Shown here piece by piece: positions 44,563-53,507 of a DNA stretch of 59,827 nucleotides. Under the pieces are notes generated by a model. The model was not told where the DNA came from. It saw only the letters and a program-made list of their open reading frames with translations, and searched no databases. Source of the DNA: Candidatus Tepidifontimicrobium thermophilum (GTDB lineage Bacteria; Sysuimicrobiota; Sysuimicrobiia; Sysuimicrobiales; Sysuimicrobiaceae); assembly GCA_031296405.1 (NCBI GenBank), contig JAVKKH010000015.1:1-59827 (forward strand), given 5' to 3'. Every line of letters starts with the position of its first letter. Positions within the stretch are counted from its first letter, which is position 1. The position numbers and the translations under genes were made by a program.

Positions 44563-46641
44563 TCAGGGCTCCCGCGTGACGACTAGGTACTCCAGGTGTG
44601 CCACCTTCCAGAACAGGTTTACCACGCGGCCGAGCAGCGCGTGGCGACGGGCACGCACCTGGGGGTCCGGGTCGTTGACCAGCACCTCGTCGAACAGCCG
44701 GGCCACGTGCGGCTGCAGCCCGCCCAGCTCTGCCAACACCCGCAGATAGGCCCTGGAGCGGACCAGCTCCTCCACCTTGGGCCCCGAGCGGCCCAGGGCG
44801 CGGTCCAGTGCCAGCTCCGCGGGCTGCTCCAGCGGCGAGGGGGACTGCCGCGTCTGTTTGTCCCAGATGCGGTAGGCGCGGTCGAAGGCCTCGTAGGCCC
44901 CGGCGAACTCCGGTCGCGTCCGGAACTCTGAAAGGGCCTCCGCACGGGCCACCGCGTCCACGAAGTCCGGGATGCCCGAGTACCCCGCAAGCACGGCGTC
45001 CACCACGTCGTGGGCGAAATCCCGCTCCAGCAGCCACGCCCGCACCCGGTCCCCCAGGAACTCCCCGAGCCGCCGGTGGGCACCCTCGAACTCGGCCCTT
45101 CCGCCGTAGGCCTGCAGGGCCGCCTCCATAAGGGCCGCGAGATCCACCCGGAGCCGTTCCCGCCGGTCGTGCAGGATGTCCAGCAACCCGGAAGCCGCCC
45201 GTCGCAGCCCGTAGGGGTCTGCGGAGCCCGTAGGCACGATCCCGACGCCGATGAACCCGGCCAGGGTATCCGCCCGGTCCGCCACGGCCAGCAGAGCCCC
45301 CAGGTCGCTCGCGGGGAGCCGGTCACCCGCGCCCCGGGGCCGGTAGTGCTCTTCGATGGCCTGGCACACGTCCTCCGGCTCGCCGTCCAGGCGGGCGTAG
45401 ATGGAACCGACCACGCCCTGTAGCTCCGGGAACTCGCCCACCATGTGGGTGCTCAAGTCCGCCTTGCACAGCGCCGCGGCCCGCTGGAGGGAGGCGGCCC
45501 GGGAGGCGTCCAGCTCCGTGTGCTGCACCAGCCATCCGCACAGCGCCACCAGCCGTCCGACCTTTTCGTGCACGGACCCGAGCTTCTCGTGGAAGGTCAC
45601 CAGCTCCAGCCGCTTCGCCCACTCCTCCAGGCGCCGTCTGCGGTCCTCGTGGTAGAAAAACCGCGCGTCCACCAGCCGGGCCCGCAGCACCCACTCGTTG
45701 CCCTCCCGGACGGTGTCCAGCCCCACCTCGTCGCCGTTCCGCACGCCCACGAAGGCGTTCACCAGCCCTGCGGACTTCCGGACGGGAAAGTACCGCTGGT
45801 GGTGGCGCATGACGGTCACCAGCACTGGCTCGGGGAGCTCCAGGAACTCCGGGTCGAACCGGCCCAGAAACGCCGTGGGCCACTCCACCAGGTCCGCGAC
45901 CTCGTCCACCAGGTCCTCTGCGAGCTCGGCCTCGCCCTGTACCTCGCGGGCACGCGCCTGGACCTGCCGGACGACCTCCGCGCGGCGGGCCTCCCGGTCC
46001 GCCAGGACGTACGCGCGCCGCAGGACCGGTTCGTACTCCTCCGCGTGGGCCAGCTCGTGGGGTCCCGGGCTGAGGTGACGGTGCCCGTACGTGAGCCTCC
46101 CGGACCGCACGCCCGCCAGCTCGAACGGGACCACCCGGTCGTCCAGCAGGGCCACGATCCACCGCACGGGCCGCGCGAACCGCACGTCGTAGCCTGCCCA
46201 GCGCATGGTCTTCGGGAAGGTCAGGGAAGTGATGGCGCGGGGCAGGAGTTCCCTCAACACCTCCAGGGCCGGCTGCCCCCGGACCGCCCGGCGGGCGAAC
46301 ACGTACTCGCCTGCGGGCGTGGACCTGCGCTCCAGGGACTCCACCGAGACTCCCTGGCTGCGGGCAAAGCCCACCGCCGCCGCCGTAGGACGGCCCTGCC
46401 GGTCGAAAGCCACATGGACAGCCGGACCGCGCACCTCCTGTTCGGTGTCCGGCTGCCGGTCCGGGACGCCGGACGCAAGGACTGCCAGGCGCCTGGGCGT
46501 TGCCCAGGTCCGCAGCTCCCGCGCCGGAAGGCGCTCCCGGTCCAGCTCGGCCCGCAACACCCCCTCCAGCTGCGCCCGGGCCGGCTCCACGAACCGGGCG
46601 GGCAGCTCCTCGGTCCCGACCTCCAGCAGCAGGCTAGGCAC
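44563..46641 (-). CDS. glyS: Glycyl-tRNA synthetase beta subunit
   Basis: Binds tRNA-Gly in the bacterial alpha2beta2 enzyme. The 692-residue protein starts [14 protein letters not shown] and contains [24 protein letters not shown] split by the family pattern, [34 protein letters not shown] segment near 260-290, an HD-like middle ([20 protein letters not shown]) and a C-terminal anticodon-binding domain. GTG at 46641 overlaps the glyQ end by 8 nt. It is expressed with glyQ from the T-box leader. Confidence 0.96.
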   Translation of the reverse strand: MPSLLLEVGTEELPARFVEPARAQLEGVLRAELDRERLPARELRTWATPRRLAVLASGVPDRQPDTEQEVRGPAVHVAFDRQGRPTAAAVGFARSQGVSVESLERRSTPAGEYVFARRAVRGQPALEVLRELLPRAITSLTFPKTMRWAGYDVRFARPVRWIVALLDDRVVPFELAGVRSGRLTYGHRHLSPGPHELAHAEEYEPVLRRAYVLADREARRAEVVRQVQARAREVQGEAELAEDLVDEVADLVEWPTAFLGRFDPEFLELPEPVLVTVMRHHQRYFPVRKSAGLVNAFVGVRNGDEVGLDTVREGNEWVLRARLVDARFFYHEDRRRRLEEWAKRLELVTFHEKLGSVHEKVGRLVALCGWLVQHTELDASRAASLQRAAALCKADLSTHMVGEFPELQGVVGSIYARLDGEPEDVCQAIEEHYRPRGAGDRLPASDLGALLAVADRADTLAGFIGVGIVPTGSADPYGLRRAASGLLDILHDRRERLRVDLAALMEAALQAYGGRAEFEGAHRRLGEFLGDRVRAWLLERDFAHDVVDAVLAGYSGIPDFVDAVARAEALSEFRTRPEFAGAYEAFDRAYRIWDKQTRQSPSPLEQPAELALDRALGRSGPKVEELVRSRAYLRVLAELGGLQPHVARLFDEVLVNDPDPQVRARRHALLGRVVNLFWKVAHLEYLVVTREP

Positions 46642-47515
46642 GGGCCGCCTCCTGCAGGAGCGGGAACCCCGCCTCCTCCCGCTGGCGCACGTACGCCTCC
46701 GCCACCTGTCGCGCCAGCCTCCTGCACCGTCCGATGAGGGAAGCGCGCTCGCTCACGCTCAGCGCGCCGCGGGCATCCAGCAGGTTGAACAGGTGGGAGC
46801 ACTTCAGCACGTAGTCGTGGGCCGGCAGCACCAGCCCCGTCTCTAGCGCCTTCAGCGCCTCCTGCTCGCACGCCTCGAACAGCCCGCGCAGCCTGGCCAC
46901 CTCCGCCACCTCGAAGCCGTAACGGCTCCACTCCACCTCCTCCTGGCGACGGAGCTCTCCGTAGGTGACCCCGGGCGCCCACTCCAGCTCGAACACGCTG
47001 CTCTTCCGCTGCAGGTACATGCACAGCCGCTCCAGCCCGTACGTGATCTCCGCGCACACGGGCCGGCAGTCCAGCCCGCCGCACTGCTGGAAGTACGTGA
47101 ACTGGGTGATCTCCATGCCGTCCAGCCACACCTCCCAGCCCACGCCCCAGGCCCCGAGGCTCGCGTCCTCCCAGTCGTCCTCCACGAACCGCACGTCGTG
47201 CCGCCGCAGGTCCACCCCCAGGTGCTCCAGGCTGCGCAGGTAGACGTCCTGCACGTCGTCCGGGGAGGGCTTCAGGACCACCTGGTACTGGTAGTACGCA
47301 CCCAGGCGGTTCGGGTTGTCGCCGTAGCGGGCGTCCTGGGGCCTGCGGGAGAACTGCACGTAGGCCACCTTCCACGGCTCCGGGCCCAGGGCCCGCAGGA
47401 ACGTGGCCGGGTGCTTGGTCCCTGCCCCCACCTCCACGTCGTACGGCTGCTGCAGGACGCAGCCGTAGTCGGACCAGAAACGGTCCAGGGCCAAGATCAG
47501 TTCCTGGAACAGCAC
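46634..47515 (-). CDS. glyQ: Glycyl-tRNA synthetase alpha subunit
   Basis: Catalytic subunit of the tetrameric glycyl-tRNA synthetase. The 293-residue protein has [77 protein letters not shown] and [10 protein letters not shown]. The GTG at 47515 has GGAGGGAG upstream. Expression is very likely controlled by the T-box leader that ends 15 nt before the gene. Confidence 0.97.
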   Translation of the reverse strand: MLFQELILALDRFWSDYGCVLQQPYDVEVGAGTKHPATFLRALGPEPWKVAYVQFSRRPQDARYGDNPNRLGAYYQYQVVLKPSPDDVQDVYLRSLEHLGVDLRRHDVRFVEDDWEDASLGAWGVGWEVWLDGMEITQFTYFQQCGGLDCRPVCAEITYGLERLCMYLQRKSSVFELEWAPGVTYGELRRQEEVEWSRYGFEVAEVARLRGLFEACEQEALKALETGLVLPAHDYVLKCSHLFNLLDARGALSVSERASLIGRCRRLARQVAEAYVRQREEAGFPLLQEAARA

Positions 47516-47776
47516 CTGCTCCCTCCACGAAAGAAGAGACCCTCCGCCCAGGGACGGAGGGTCTCCGCGGTCCCACCCTGGTTCCGGGCTGCCGGAAAAC
47601 TCCGGCGGCCGGCCCTCTACGCCCCGCTCACGGGGGGATTCCGGGAGGCTCTACGCCCGCGGGCTTGAAGCCTCCGGCTCGGGTGCGCCACGCGGCAGCA
47701 CGCCGGCCCGGTTCCACCCGCCCCGGGCTCGCTGCACGGCGCCTCCACCGCGCCTCACCGTCTTTGCCTCCTTCGG
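47516..47776 (-). promoter_or_regulatory. Glycyl T-box riboswitch leader of glyQS
   Basis: The conserved T-box CAGGGTGGGACCGCGG is at 47580-47565 on the minus strand, the site where the antiterminator binds the acceptor end of uncharged tRNA. It runs straight into a terminator hairpin with an 11-bp perfect stem (47565-47555 with 47546-47536) followed by TTCTTTC. Uncharged tRNA-Gly should favour antitermination and raise glyQS expression. The upstream ~170 nt must hold stem I with the specifier loop; I could not fix the specifier codon by eye, so Gly is inferred from the downstream genes. Confidence 0.88.
47536..47565 (-). terminator. T-box regulated terminator before glyQ
   Basis: Perfect 11-bp inverted repeat (GAGACCCTCCG with its complement), 8-nt loop, then TTCTTTC. 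Part of its 5' arm overlaps the end of the T-box sequence, so terminator and antiterminator are mutually exclusive. Confidence 0.85.
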
Positions 47777-47782
47777 ACCTCG

Positions 47783-47811
47783 ACTTTACACAACCTCCGG
47801 GCCGCGTGCAA
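47783..47811 (-). promoter_or_regulatory. Promoter of the T-box-glyQS unit
   Basis: -35 TTGCAC (47811-47806) and -10 TAAAGT (47788-47783) on the minus strand with an exact 17-nt spacer. Start would be near 47776, giving a leader of about 260 nt. The -35 lies just after the stop of the small gene upstream. Confidence 0.65.
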
Positions 47812-47825
47812 ACCACGCCATTGCC

Positions 47826-48068
47826 CTAGCCGATCCCCAGGGGCTCCTCCTCCCGCGCCCTGCCCGTGGGCCAGCTGGCCAGCACCGAGGCCACCGCGAA
47901 CGCCACCAGGCCCGCCGCGGCCCACAGCACCGGCAGCTCGATGGTCTTCTCCTCGGTCCGGATGCGCAGCATCCCGCTGCGGTCCTGCCGGATCACTCCC
48001 CGGCACTGGCTGAGGGCCTCCGCCACCACCGCCAGGGCCCGCTTCGCCTGCTCCAGGTCCACTTCCAT
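47826..48068 (-). CDS. Small membrane protein of unknown function
   Basis: An 80-residue protein with GGAGGTG 5 nt before its ATG. The N-terminal ~45 residues form a charged helix-turn region (EQAKRALAVVAEALSQCRGV, then an IRTEEKTIELP strand) and one hydrophobic segment (about 48-66, VLWAAAGLVAFAVASVLA) follows, with a short charged tail. I do not recognise the family. It lies between recO (47 nt away) and the glyQS promoter, and its ribosome site and codon use look genuine. Confidence 0.65.
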   Translation of the reverse strand: MEVDLEQAKRALAVVAEALSQCRGVIRQDRSGMLRIRTEEKTIELPVLWAAAGLVAFAVASVLASWPTGRAREEEPLGIG

Positions 48069-48115
48069 GCGAGCACCTCCCGCGGTGAGGTTCGACGCCG
48101 ACTGCCGGTTTCCCC

Positions 48116-48853
48116 CTACCGCTCCAGTGCCTGCAGCACCCGCGCCGCCCGCAGCGGCCGGTCCGCCCTCGCCTCCGCGTACGAGACCACCGCCGCCACC
48201 AGCCGGGCGGCCGCACGGCCGGACACCCTCAGCCGCGCCACCTCCTCAGCTGAGGCTCGGGCCAAGAACCGCGCCGCACCGGCGGCTTCCCCACCGAGCC
48301 GCACGTGCCGCGGGTCGCCTTCCGCGCAGCGGGCGCAGCAGAAACCGCCCAACAAGGGGCTCCAGAGGTCTGCCCGGGCCTGCGCCCCGCAGGACGGACA
48401 GCGGTCCTGCGAGGGCCGGTAGCCCAGCTCGTCGAACAGCCTCAGCCCGAACCAGCTGGCGACCAGCCCGGGCTCGTACCGCCCCAGCAGCTCCAGGCCG
48501 TCCAGCAGGAGCCCAAACACCTCAGGGTGAGGCTCCGCCTCCGGCACCAGCTGCAGGAGGAGGTCCGCCAGAAGCCACGCATAGCCCAGCCGGTGTAGGT
48601 CCTCCCGCAGGTCCGCGTGGCCGTCCACCACCTCCACCTGCGCCACCACGTCCAGGACCCGGCCCCGGGCCAGGAGGAACCGGGCGTGGGTGAAGGGCTC
48701 CAGCTTGCCCGCCAGCCGGCTGGTGGTCCGGCGCACGGCCTTGGCCTTCGCCCGCAGCCGTCCGAACTCCCGGGTGAACAGGTCCAGCACACGGTCCGCC
48801 TCCCCCAGCCCGTGCCGGCCCAGTACCACCCCCTCCGCCTTGTATACGGCCAC
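48116..48853 (-). CDS. recO: DNA repair protein RecO
   Basis: Helps RecR load RecA onto gapped DNA. The 245-residue protein has the N-terminal OB fold (YKAEGVVLGRHGLGEADRVLDLFTREFG split), a helical middle and a zinc finger of the CPSCG ... CARC type near 150-175. The GTG at 48853 lies 10 nt after mgtE, so both are probably co-transcribed. recO upstream of glyQS is the Firmicutes order. Confidence 0.94.
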   Translation of the reverse strand: MAVYKAEGVVLGRHGLGEADRVLDLFTREFGRLRAKAKAVRRTTSRLAGKLEPFTHARFLLARGRVLDVVAQVEVVDGHADLREDLHRLGYAWLLADLLLQLVPEAEPHPEVFGLLLDGLELLGRYEPGLVASWFGLRLFDELGYRPSQDRCPSCGAQARADLWSPLLGGFCCARCAEGDPRHVRLGGEAAGAARFLARASAEEVARLRVSGRAAARLVAAVVSYAEARADRPLRAARVLQALER

Positions 48854-48863
48854 CGCGATCCCC

Positions 48864-50183
48864 TTACTGGAGGAAGTGCAACAGCCGGGACGCCAGCGAC
48901 AGGAACACCGCGAACCCCACCACGTCCTGGAACGCCGTCTCGAAGGGGCCCGCGGTGGTGGCGGGGTCGAACCCCAGCCTCTTGGAGACCAGGGGGAACA
49001 GGGTCCCCATCAGCCCCGCGGTCAGCATGGCCGTCACCTGCGCGGCTCCGATCACCAGCCCGAAGGACGCCTTGCCCGACCACGCCACGCCGATGCTACC
49101 CAGGATGGAACCGATCACCAGGGCCATGAGCGAGGCGGTGGCCAGCTCCTTGCGCACCGCAGCCCACCAGCCCCGCAGGGTCACGTGACCGGTGTCGAGG
49201 CCCCGCACCACGATGGCGGCAGCCTGCAGGCCCACGTTGCCCGAGATGGCGGAGATGATGGGCATGAAGGAGGCCAGCAGGATCACCTGCTTGAGCACCT
49301 CGTCGAAGCGGGCGATCACGAACCCCGCGCCCAGCTCCACCCCGAGGGTCACCAGCAGCCACGGCAGCCGCAACCGCGCGGCCTGCAGGGGGCTCCGGCG
49401 CGCCATGGCCTCCGCATCGGCCCCCACCAGCCGCGCGTAGTCCTCGGTGAACTCCTCCTGCAGGACGTCCAGCACGTCGTCCACCGTGATGATGCCCAGC
49501 AGGCGGTCCTCCCCGTCCACCACCGGCAGGGAAACGAAATCGTGCCGCTGCACCAGCCGGGCTGCTTCCTCCTGTGGAGCATCCGCCCGGACCTTGATCA
49601 CGTCGCGGGTCATGAGGTCCCGCACCAGAGTATCGGGCCGGCTGAACACGAGCCGGTACAGGGACAGCACGCCCAGCAGCCGCTGGCTCTCGGGGTCGGT
49701 CACGTACACGTAGTGCACGGTCTCCGCGTCCTCCGCCAGCCGCCGGATCACCGCGAGCGCCTCAGCGGCGGTGAGGTCCGGACGAACCGTAATACAGTCG
49801 GGCGTCATGAGGCTGCCTGCGGTCCCCTCGGGGTAGGCCAGCAGCCCCTTGAGGGCGTTCGCCCGGTCCCTCTCCATCTCTGTGAGGAGGGTCTCCGCCT
49901 CCTGGGGAGCGAGCTCTTCCAGGACGTCCGCGGCGTCGTCGGGGGGCATCTCCTCCAACACGTCCGCAGCCTGCGCACGGCTCAGCTTGAGGATCAGGCG
50001 TGCCGCGTCGTGGGAGTCCAGCTCGGCCACCAGCTCCGCCACCGCGTCCTGGCCCAGACGGGACACCAGGTGTGCGAGGCCCTGGGGGTCCAGACTCAGC
50101 AGGAAGTCCGCCAGCTCCTGCGGGGAAAGAGACCGGAGCCGCTCGATGCCGACCGTCTGCGGGTCGAGAAAGGCAGTGACCAC
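48864..50183 (-). CDS. mgtE: MgtE-family magnesium transporter
   Basis: Magnesium channel gated by cytoplasmic Mg2+. The 439-residue protein has the N domain (about 15-125, DAARLILKLSRAQAADVLEEM split, PPDDAADVLEEL), two CBS domains (about 130-250, GSLMTPDCITV and LMTRDVIKVRADAP) and a five-helix membrane domain (270-439) with the pore segment SGNVGLQAA and LGFDPATTAGPF. GTG 50183 is preceded by GGAGG. Its ~165-nt leader looks highly structured and may carry regulation. Confidence 0.95.
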   Translation of the reverse strand: MVTAFLDPQTVGIERLRSLSPQELADFLLSLDPQGLAHLVSRLGQDAVAELVAELDSHDAARLILKLSRAQAADVLEEMPPDDAADVLEELAPQEAETLLTEMERDRANALKGLLAYPEGTAGSLMTPDCITVRPDLTAAEALAVIRRLAEDAETVHYVYVTDPESQRLLGVLSLYRLVFSRPDTLVRDLMTRDVIKVRADAPQEEAARLVQRHDFVSLPVVDGEDRLLGIITVDDVLDVLQEEFTEDYARLVGADAEAMARRSPLQAARLRLPWLLVTLGVELGAGFVIARFDEVLKQVILLASFMPIISAISGNVGLQAAAIVVRGLDTGHVTLRGWWAAVRKELATASLMALVIGSILGSIGVAWSGKASFGLVIGAAQVTAMLTAGLMGTLFPLVSKRLGFDPATTAGPFETAFQDVVGFAVFLSLASRLLHFLQ

Positions 50184-50349
50184 AGCTCGCCTCCAGGCGC
50201 CCCCCTCCGCCGAAGGGCGCCGGGGCGGCCGGGCCTAGGTCGCGCCGGGCGACCCCCAGGCAGGCGAGGGACAGGATCTCGACAGCCTACCTGAACTGCC
50301 GCTCGTCATCGCGGACGCATTATCCTGGATCGGACCGCCCCCTTGTCAA
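50184..50349 (-). promoter_or_regulatory. mgtE promoter and structured leader
   Basis: Minus strand: -35 TTGACA (50349-50344) and -10 GATAAT (50324-50319), 19-nt spacer. The ~130-nt leader contains three potential hairpins: CAGGTAGGC pairing with GCCTGCCTG, GGTCGC with GCGACC, and GGCGCCC with GGGCGCC just before the ribosome site. I could not match it to the M-box consensus, but the position before a magnesium transporter makes a metal-responsive RNA plausible. The last hairpin could sequester the ribosome site. Confidence 0.5.
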
Positions 50350-50391
50350 GGACCGGGGCGGCGGTCCCAGGGGCGCTGCGGGAGGGAGGAA

Positions 50392-51141
50392 GTGGAACGC
50401 GTGGTGCGGGTGCTGTTTCCCGAGTGTCGGGAGGAGGCCCTGGAGGACCTGTACGCGGACCTGCGCTTTCCGGAAATTGCGGGCCGGCCCTTCCTTTATT
50501 TGAACATGGTGGCGACTGCGGACGGCGCGGCACACCTGGGGGGCCGGACCCGGGGGATGGGTGGGGCGGCAGACCGGGTGGCCTTCCGCAGGCTTCGGGA
50601 GCACTGCGACGTGGTCCTGGTGGGCGCGGGCACGGTGCGGCTCGAGGGCTACGGCCCCCCCCGGCTGGACCCGCGGGCCCAGGAACGCAGGCGCCGGCGC
50701 GGCTCGCCGCCCGTACCCCGGCTCGCTGTGGTTTCCGCGCGGCTCCACCTAGATCCTTCCCTGAAACTGTTCGCAGAGCCCCGCAACCGCCCCGTGGTCA
50801 TCACCACCGAGGACGCGGACCCTTTCCGGAGGCGCGCTTTGGAAGCGGTGGCCGAGGTGGTCGCCTTCGGCCGGGGCTCGGTGGATCTACCCCAGGCCCT
50901 CACTTGGTTGTACGAAAGCGGAGTGCGGAGGGTCTTGTGCGAAGGAGGTCCCAGCCTGAACGCGCACCTGCTGGCAGCGAAAGTGGTGGACGAGCTGTTC
51001 CTGACGGTGGCGCCGCTGCTGGCCGGGGGTGCCGCGGGCCGGATCGTGGCCGGTCCGGTGGGCGGGCCCCTGCGGCTTGCGTTGCGCGAGCTTCGGGAGT
51101 ACGGCGGGGAACTACTGGCCCGGTACCAGGTGGTCCGCTAG
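50392..51141 (+). CDS. RibD C-terminal-domain (pyrimidine reductase/DHFR-like) protein
   Basis: A 249-residue stand-alone reductase domain like the C-terminal half of RibD or archaeal diaminopyrimidine reductase. It shows LNMVATADGAAHLGGR, DVVLVGAGTVRLEGYGPPRL, VLCEGGPSLNAHLL and VDELFLTVAPLLAGG, which bind NADPH and the ribityl-phosphate-type substrate. No deaminase domain is attached and no other rib gene is nearby. It could act in riboflavin/F420-related metabolism, but this is unproven. GTG 50392 has GGGAGGAGG-like purines upstream. It is divergent from mgtE. Confidence 0.8.
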   Translation: MERVVRVLFPECREEALEDLYADLRFPEIAGRPFLYLNMVATADGAAHLGGRTRGMGGAADRVAFRRLREHCDVVLVGAGTVRLEGYGPPRLDPRAQERRRRRGSPPVPRLAVVSARLHLDPSLKLFAEPRNRPVVITTEDADPFRRRALEAVAEVVAFGRGSVDLPQALTWLYESGVRRVLCEGGPSLNAHLLAAKVVDELFLTVAPLLAGGAAGRIVAGPVGGPLRLALRELREYGGELLARYQVVR

Positions 51142-51191
51142 CGCGAGCCTGCGTGCGAGGAGCCGCCCGCGGACCGCCAGCACACGCGGCT

Positions 51192-52769
51192 TCAGGCCTC
51201 CTCCGCGCACAGGTCCACGCCCAGCTGGCGCGCCTTGTACATGCGGCGGTCCGCAACCGAGGCCAGCGCCTCCGCCGAACGCCCGTCGTGGGGGAAGGCC
51301 GCCACCCCTGCGCTCACGGGGATCCCCTTCCCCCACACGCCCTCTCGGGCAGCCAGCGCCCTGAGGGCCCGTCTCACGGCCTGAGCCGCCTCCGCGCGCC
51401 CGGTGTCGGGGAACAGGACCGCGAACTCGTCCCCACCGTACCGGCACACCACGTCGGAAGCCCGCACGGCCTCCCGGAGCTGCCCCGCCACCTCCTGCAG
51501 CACCAGGTCCCCGGCCGCGTGGCCCAGGGTGTCGTTCACCCGCTTGAGCCCCACCACGTCCAGCAAGGCGAAGGACAACGCGCCCGCGCCACGCCCCGCC
51601 CGGGCTAGCTCCTCCCGGAGCCGCTGCTCCATGTACCGGCGGTTGTACACGCCCGTTAGGGCGTCCGTGGTGGCCTGATGGGCCAGCAGGGCACGCAGCC
51701 GGGCACCCTTCAGGATGGCCGCCACCTGGTGGCCGAAAATGGTGGCCACCTCCACCGACTCCTCCCCGAAGGCCTCTGGATCACTGTGGCTATCGAGGTT
51801 GAGGAAGGCCTCCAAGCGGCCGTCGAGCACGATGGGGACGCCCAGGGTGACCTGCAGCGTGTCCATGTCGCCGTGACGGTCCATGGCCTCCGAACCCTGG
51901 ACCGGCCGTGTGGCTTCAGCCCGCCGCCGGGCTTCTTCACCGGACAGCCACCTCGGCCTGCCCGCCAGCAGGGAAGCTTCGTCCAGCCCGTACCACCGCA
52001 GCCGATCCTGCTCGGTGAACCGCACGCCCCGCAGACCTTCCAGGTCGTAGCCCACCGCAGCCACGAACACGAACTCCTCGCCCTCCCGGACGGAGAGACT
52101 CGCCCTCTCGGCTCCGGGCACCAAGCGAACGGCCTCCCGGACGACCCTCTGGCACAGCGCCGCCACGTCCAGTTCCGCCGCCGCCAGCGCCCGGGTGACC
52201 TCCAGGAGTTCGTCCCGCAGGCCCACCGCCCGCTCCAGGCGTTCGTACAGAAGCGCGTTCTCCAGGGCCAGGGCCACCGGAGAGGCCACCCGTTCAAGGA
52301 ACGACCGGTCCTCCGGAGGGATCCCGTTCACACCGGGAGCGTGCACCACCAGGACCCCCACTGGATCCGCCCGCCCGAGCAGCGGGAGGAACAGGCCGGT
52401 TAGGGGATCCTTCAGCTCCCCTCCGGGCACGTAGACCCGGGGATCCTCGGCCAGGTTCGTCACGTACACCGGCCGCCGCTTATGAACCGCCTCCCAGCTC
52501 AGCCCCCGGCCCCGTGGCACACGGCCCGCAGGGTACTGCGCGGAGATCCCGGAATGGGCCACTCCCACCAGCGCCTTGCCCGAAGGCTCCAGGAGGAGCA
52601 GCGCCACGCCGGCAAACCCGCCCTCCCGACACAGGGTGTCCGCCAGCCGCTGCGGCAGCGAGGACGCTTCCACGATGCCCTCGTGGAGCACCCGGACCAC
52701 TTCCAGCAGCAGCCGGCTGCGGTCCCTGGGGACCCGTGGCTTCCTGTCGCGCAGGGCGGAACGGTCCAT
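51192..52769 (-). CDS. GAF-GAF-GGDEF diguanylate cyclase
   Basis: A 525-residue soluble signalling protein. Two GAF-like sensor domains (about 20-180 and 195-355) precede a GGDEF domain (about 365-520) with DALTGVYNRRYME at its start and an intact active-site YGGDEF. The product-inhibition site RxxD (RASD) lies five residues before GGDEF, so c-di-GMP feedback is expected. No membrane segment. ATG 52769 has AGGGTG upstream. It follows sfsA by 14 nt in the ppdK transcript; no c-di-GMP phosphodiesterase is in the window. Confidence 0.92.
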   Translation of the reverse strand: MDRSALRDRKPRVPRDRSRLLLEVVRVLHEGIVEASSLPQRLADTLCREGGFAGVALLLLEPSGKALVGVAHSGISAQYPAGRVPRGRGLSWEAVHKRRPVYVTNLAEDPRVYVPGGELKDPLTGLFLPLLGRADPVGVLVVHAPGVNGIPPEDRSFLERVASPVALALENALLYERLERAVGLRDELLEVTRALAAAELDVAALCQRVVREAVRLVPGAERASLSVREGEEFVFVAAVGYDLEGLRGVRFTEQDRLRWYGLDEASLLAGRPRWLSGEEARRRAEATRPVQGSEAMDRHGDMDTLQVTLGVPIVLDGRLEAFLNLDSHSDPEAFGEESVEVATIFGHQVAAILKGARLRALLAHQATTDALTGVYNRRYMEQRLREELARAGRGAGALSFALLDVVGLKRVNDTLGHAAGDLVLQEVAGQLREAVRASDVVCRYGGDEFAVLFPDTGRAEAAQAVRRALRALAAREGVWGKGIPVSAGVAAFPHDGRSAEALASVADRRMYKARQLGVDLCAEEA

Positions 52770-52783
52770 GCCAGATCGCACCC

Positions 52784-53503
52784 TCAGCAACTCCCGTGCC
52801 GTCTCCCGGTCAGCACGGGGACCCGCCCTAAGACAGTGACCGCGGCCACGGAGACCGCACACTTGTACGCTATCAGCCTCACCCCACGCCGGCGCGCACG
52901 GTGAGCCAACTCCGCGAAGCTAGGGTCTGCCTGCCAGTCCACCCGCAAACAACGGGCGTCGTCGCGCTGCACGAACCACACCACCGCGGCCTGCCCGCCC
53001 CTGCTGACCACGTCCGCCAGCAGGCGCAGGTGTCGGGCGCCCCGGGCGGTAGGGGCGTCCGGGAACAGGGCGACTCCCGCTTCCACCCGGTTACAGGACT
53101 TGGTCTCCACCAGCCACTCACCCGAACGGGTGTGGACGCAGAAGTCCACCCGCTCCCCGTCCAGGCGGACCTCCCGCTCCCAGGACCGCACACCCGCCAC
53201 AGGCGGCAGCCCTCCTTGCTGCAGCGCCAGCTCCCACAGCCGGTTCGGTAAGTGGCTGTCCACCCCCACCCAACGCCCCAGGTGCCGGATCACGAGCAGC
53301 CTTCCCCGCGTGGTCCCCGAAGCGGTCCCGGAAAGCGCCACCCGCACCGGAGCTCCCGGGACCAGCAGCTCCGTCATGCGGCCGGAGTTGGGCAGGTGGA
53401 CTCTCCACAGCTCGGACCTCACCTGCACCTCCGCGGCGAAGCGGTTCACCCGGCGCACGAACACACCCGCCGCGAGAGGACGGGGTAGGGGGAGGCGGAC
53501 CAA
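52784..53503 (-). CDS. sfsA: SfsA-family DNA/RNA nuclease-like protein
   Basis: A 239-residue member of the SfsA (sugar fermentation stimulation) family, with an OB-like N-terminal part and a nuclease-like fold. Conserved blocks: VHLPNSGRMTELLVPGAPV, VDSHLPNRL, RVDFCVH, LVETKSC and GVALFPDAPTARGARHL. The TTG at 53503 follows ppdK by 4 nt. The biological role of the family is poorly defined. Confidence 0.92.
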   Translation of the reverse strand: MVRLPLPRPLAAGVFVRRVNRFAAEVQVRSELWRVHLPNSGRMTELLVPGAPVRVALSGTASGTTRGRLLVIRHLGRWVGVDSHLPNRLWELALQQGGLPPVAGVRSWEREVRLDGERVDFCVHTRSGEWLVETKSCNRVEAGVALFPDAPTARGARHLRLLADVVSRGGQAAVVWFVQRDDARCLRVDWQADPSFAELAHRARRRGVRLIAYKCAVSVAAVTVLGRVPVLTGRRHGSC

Positions 53504-53507
53504 AGTC

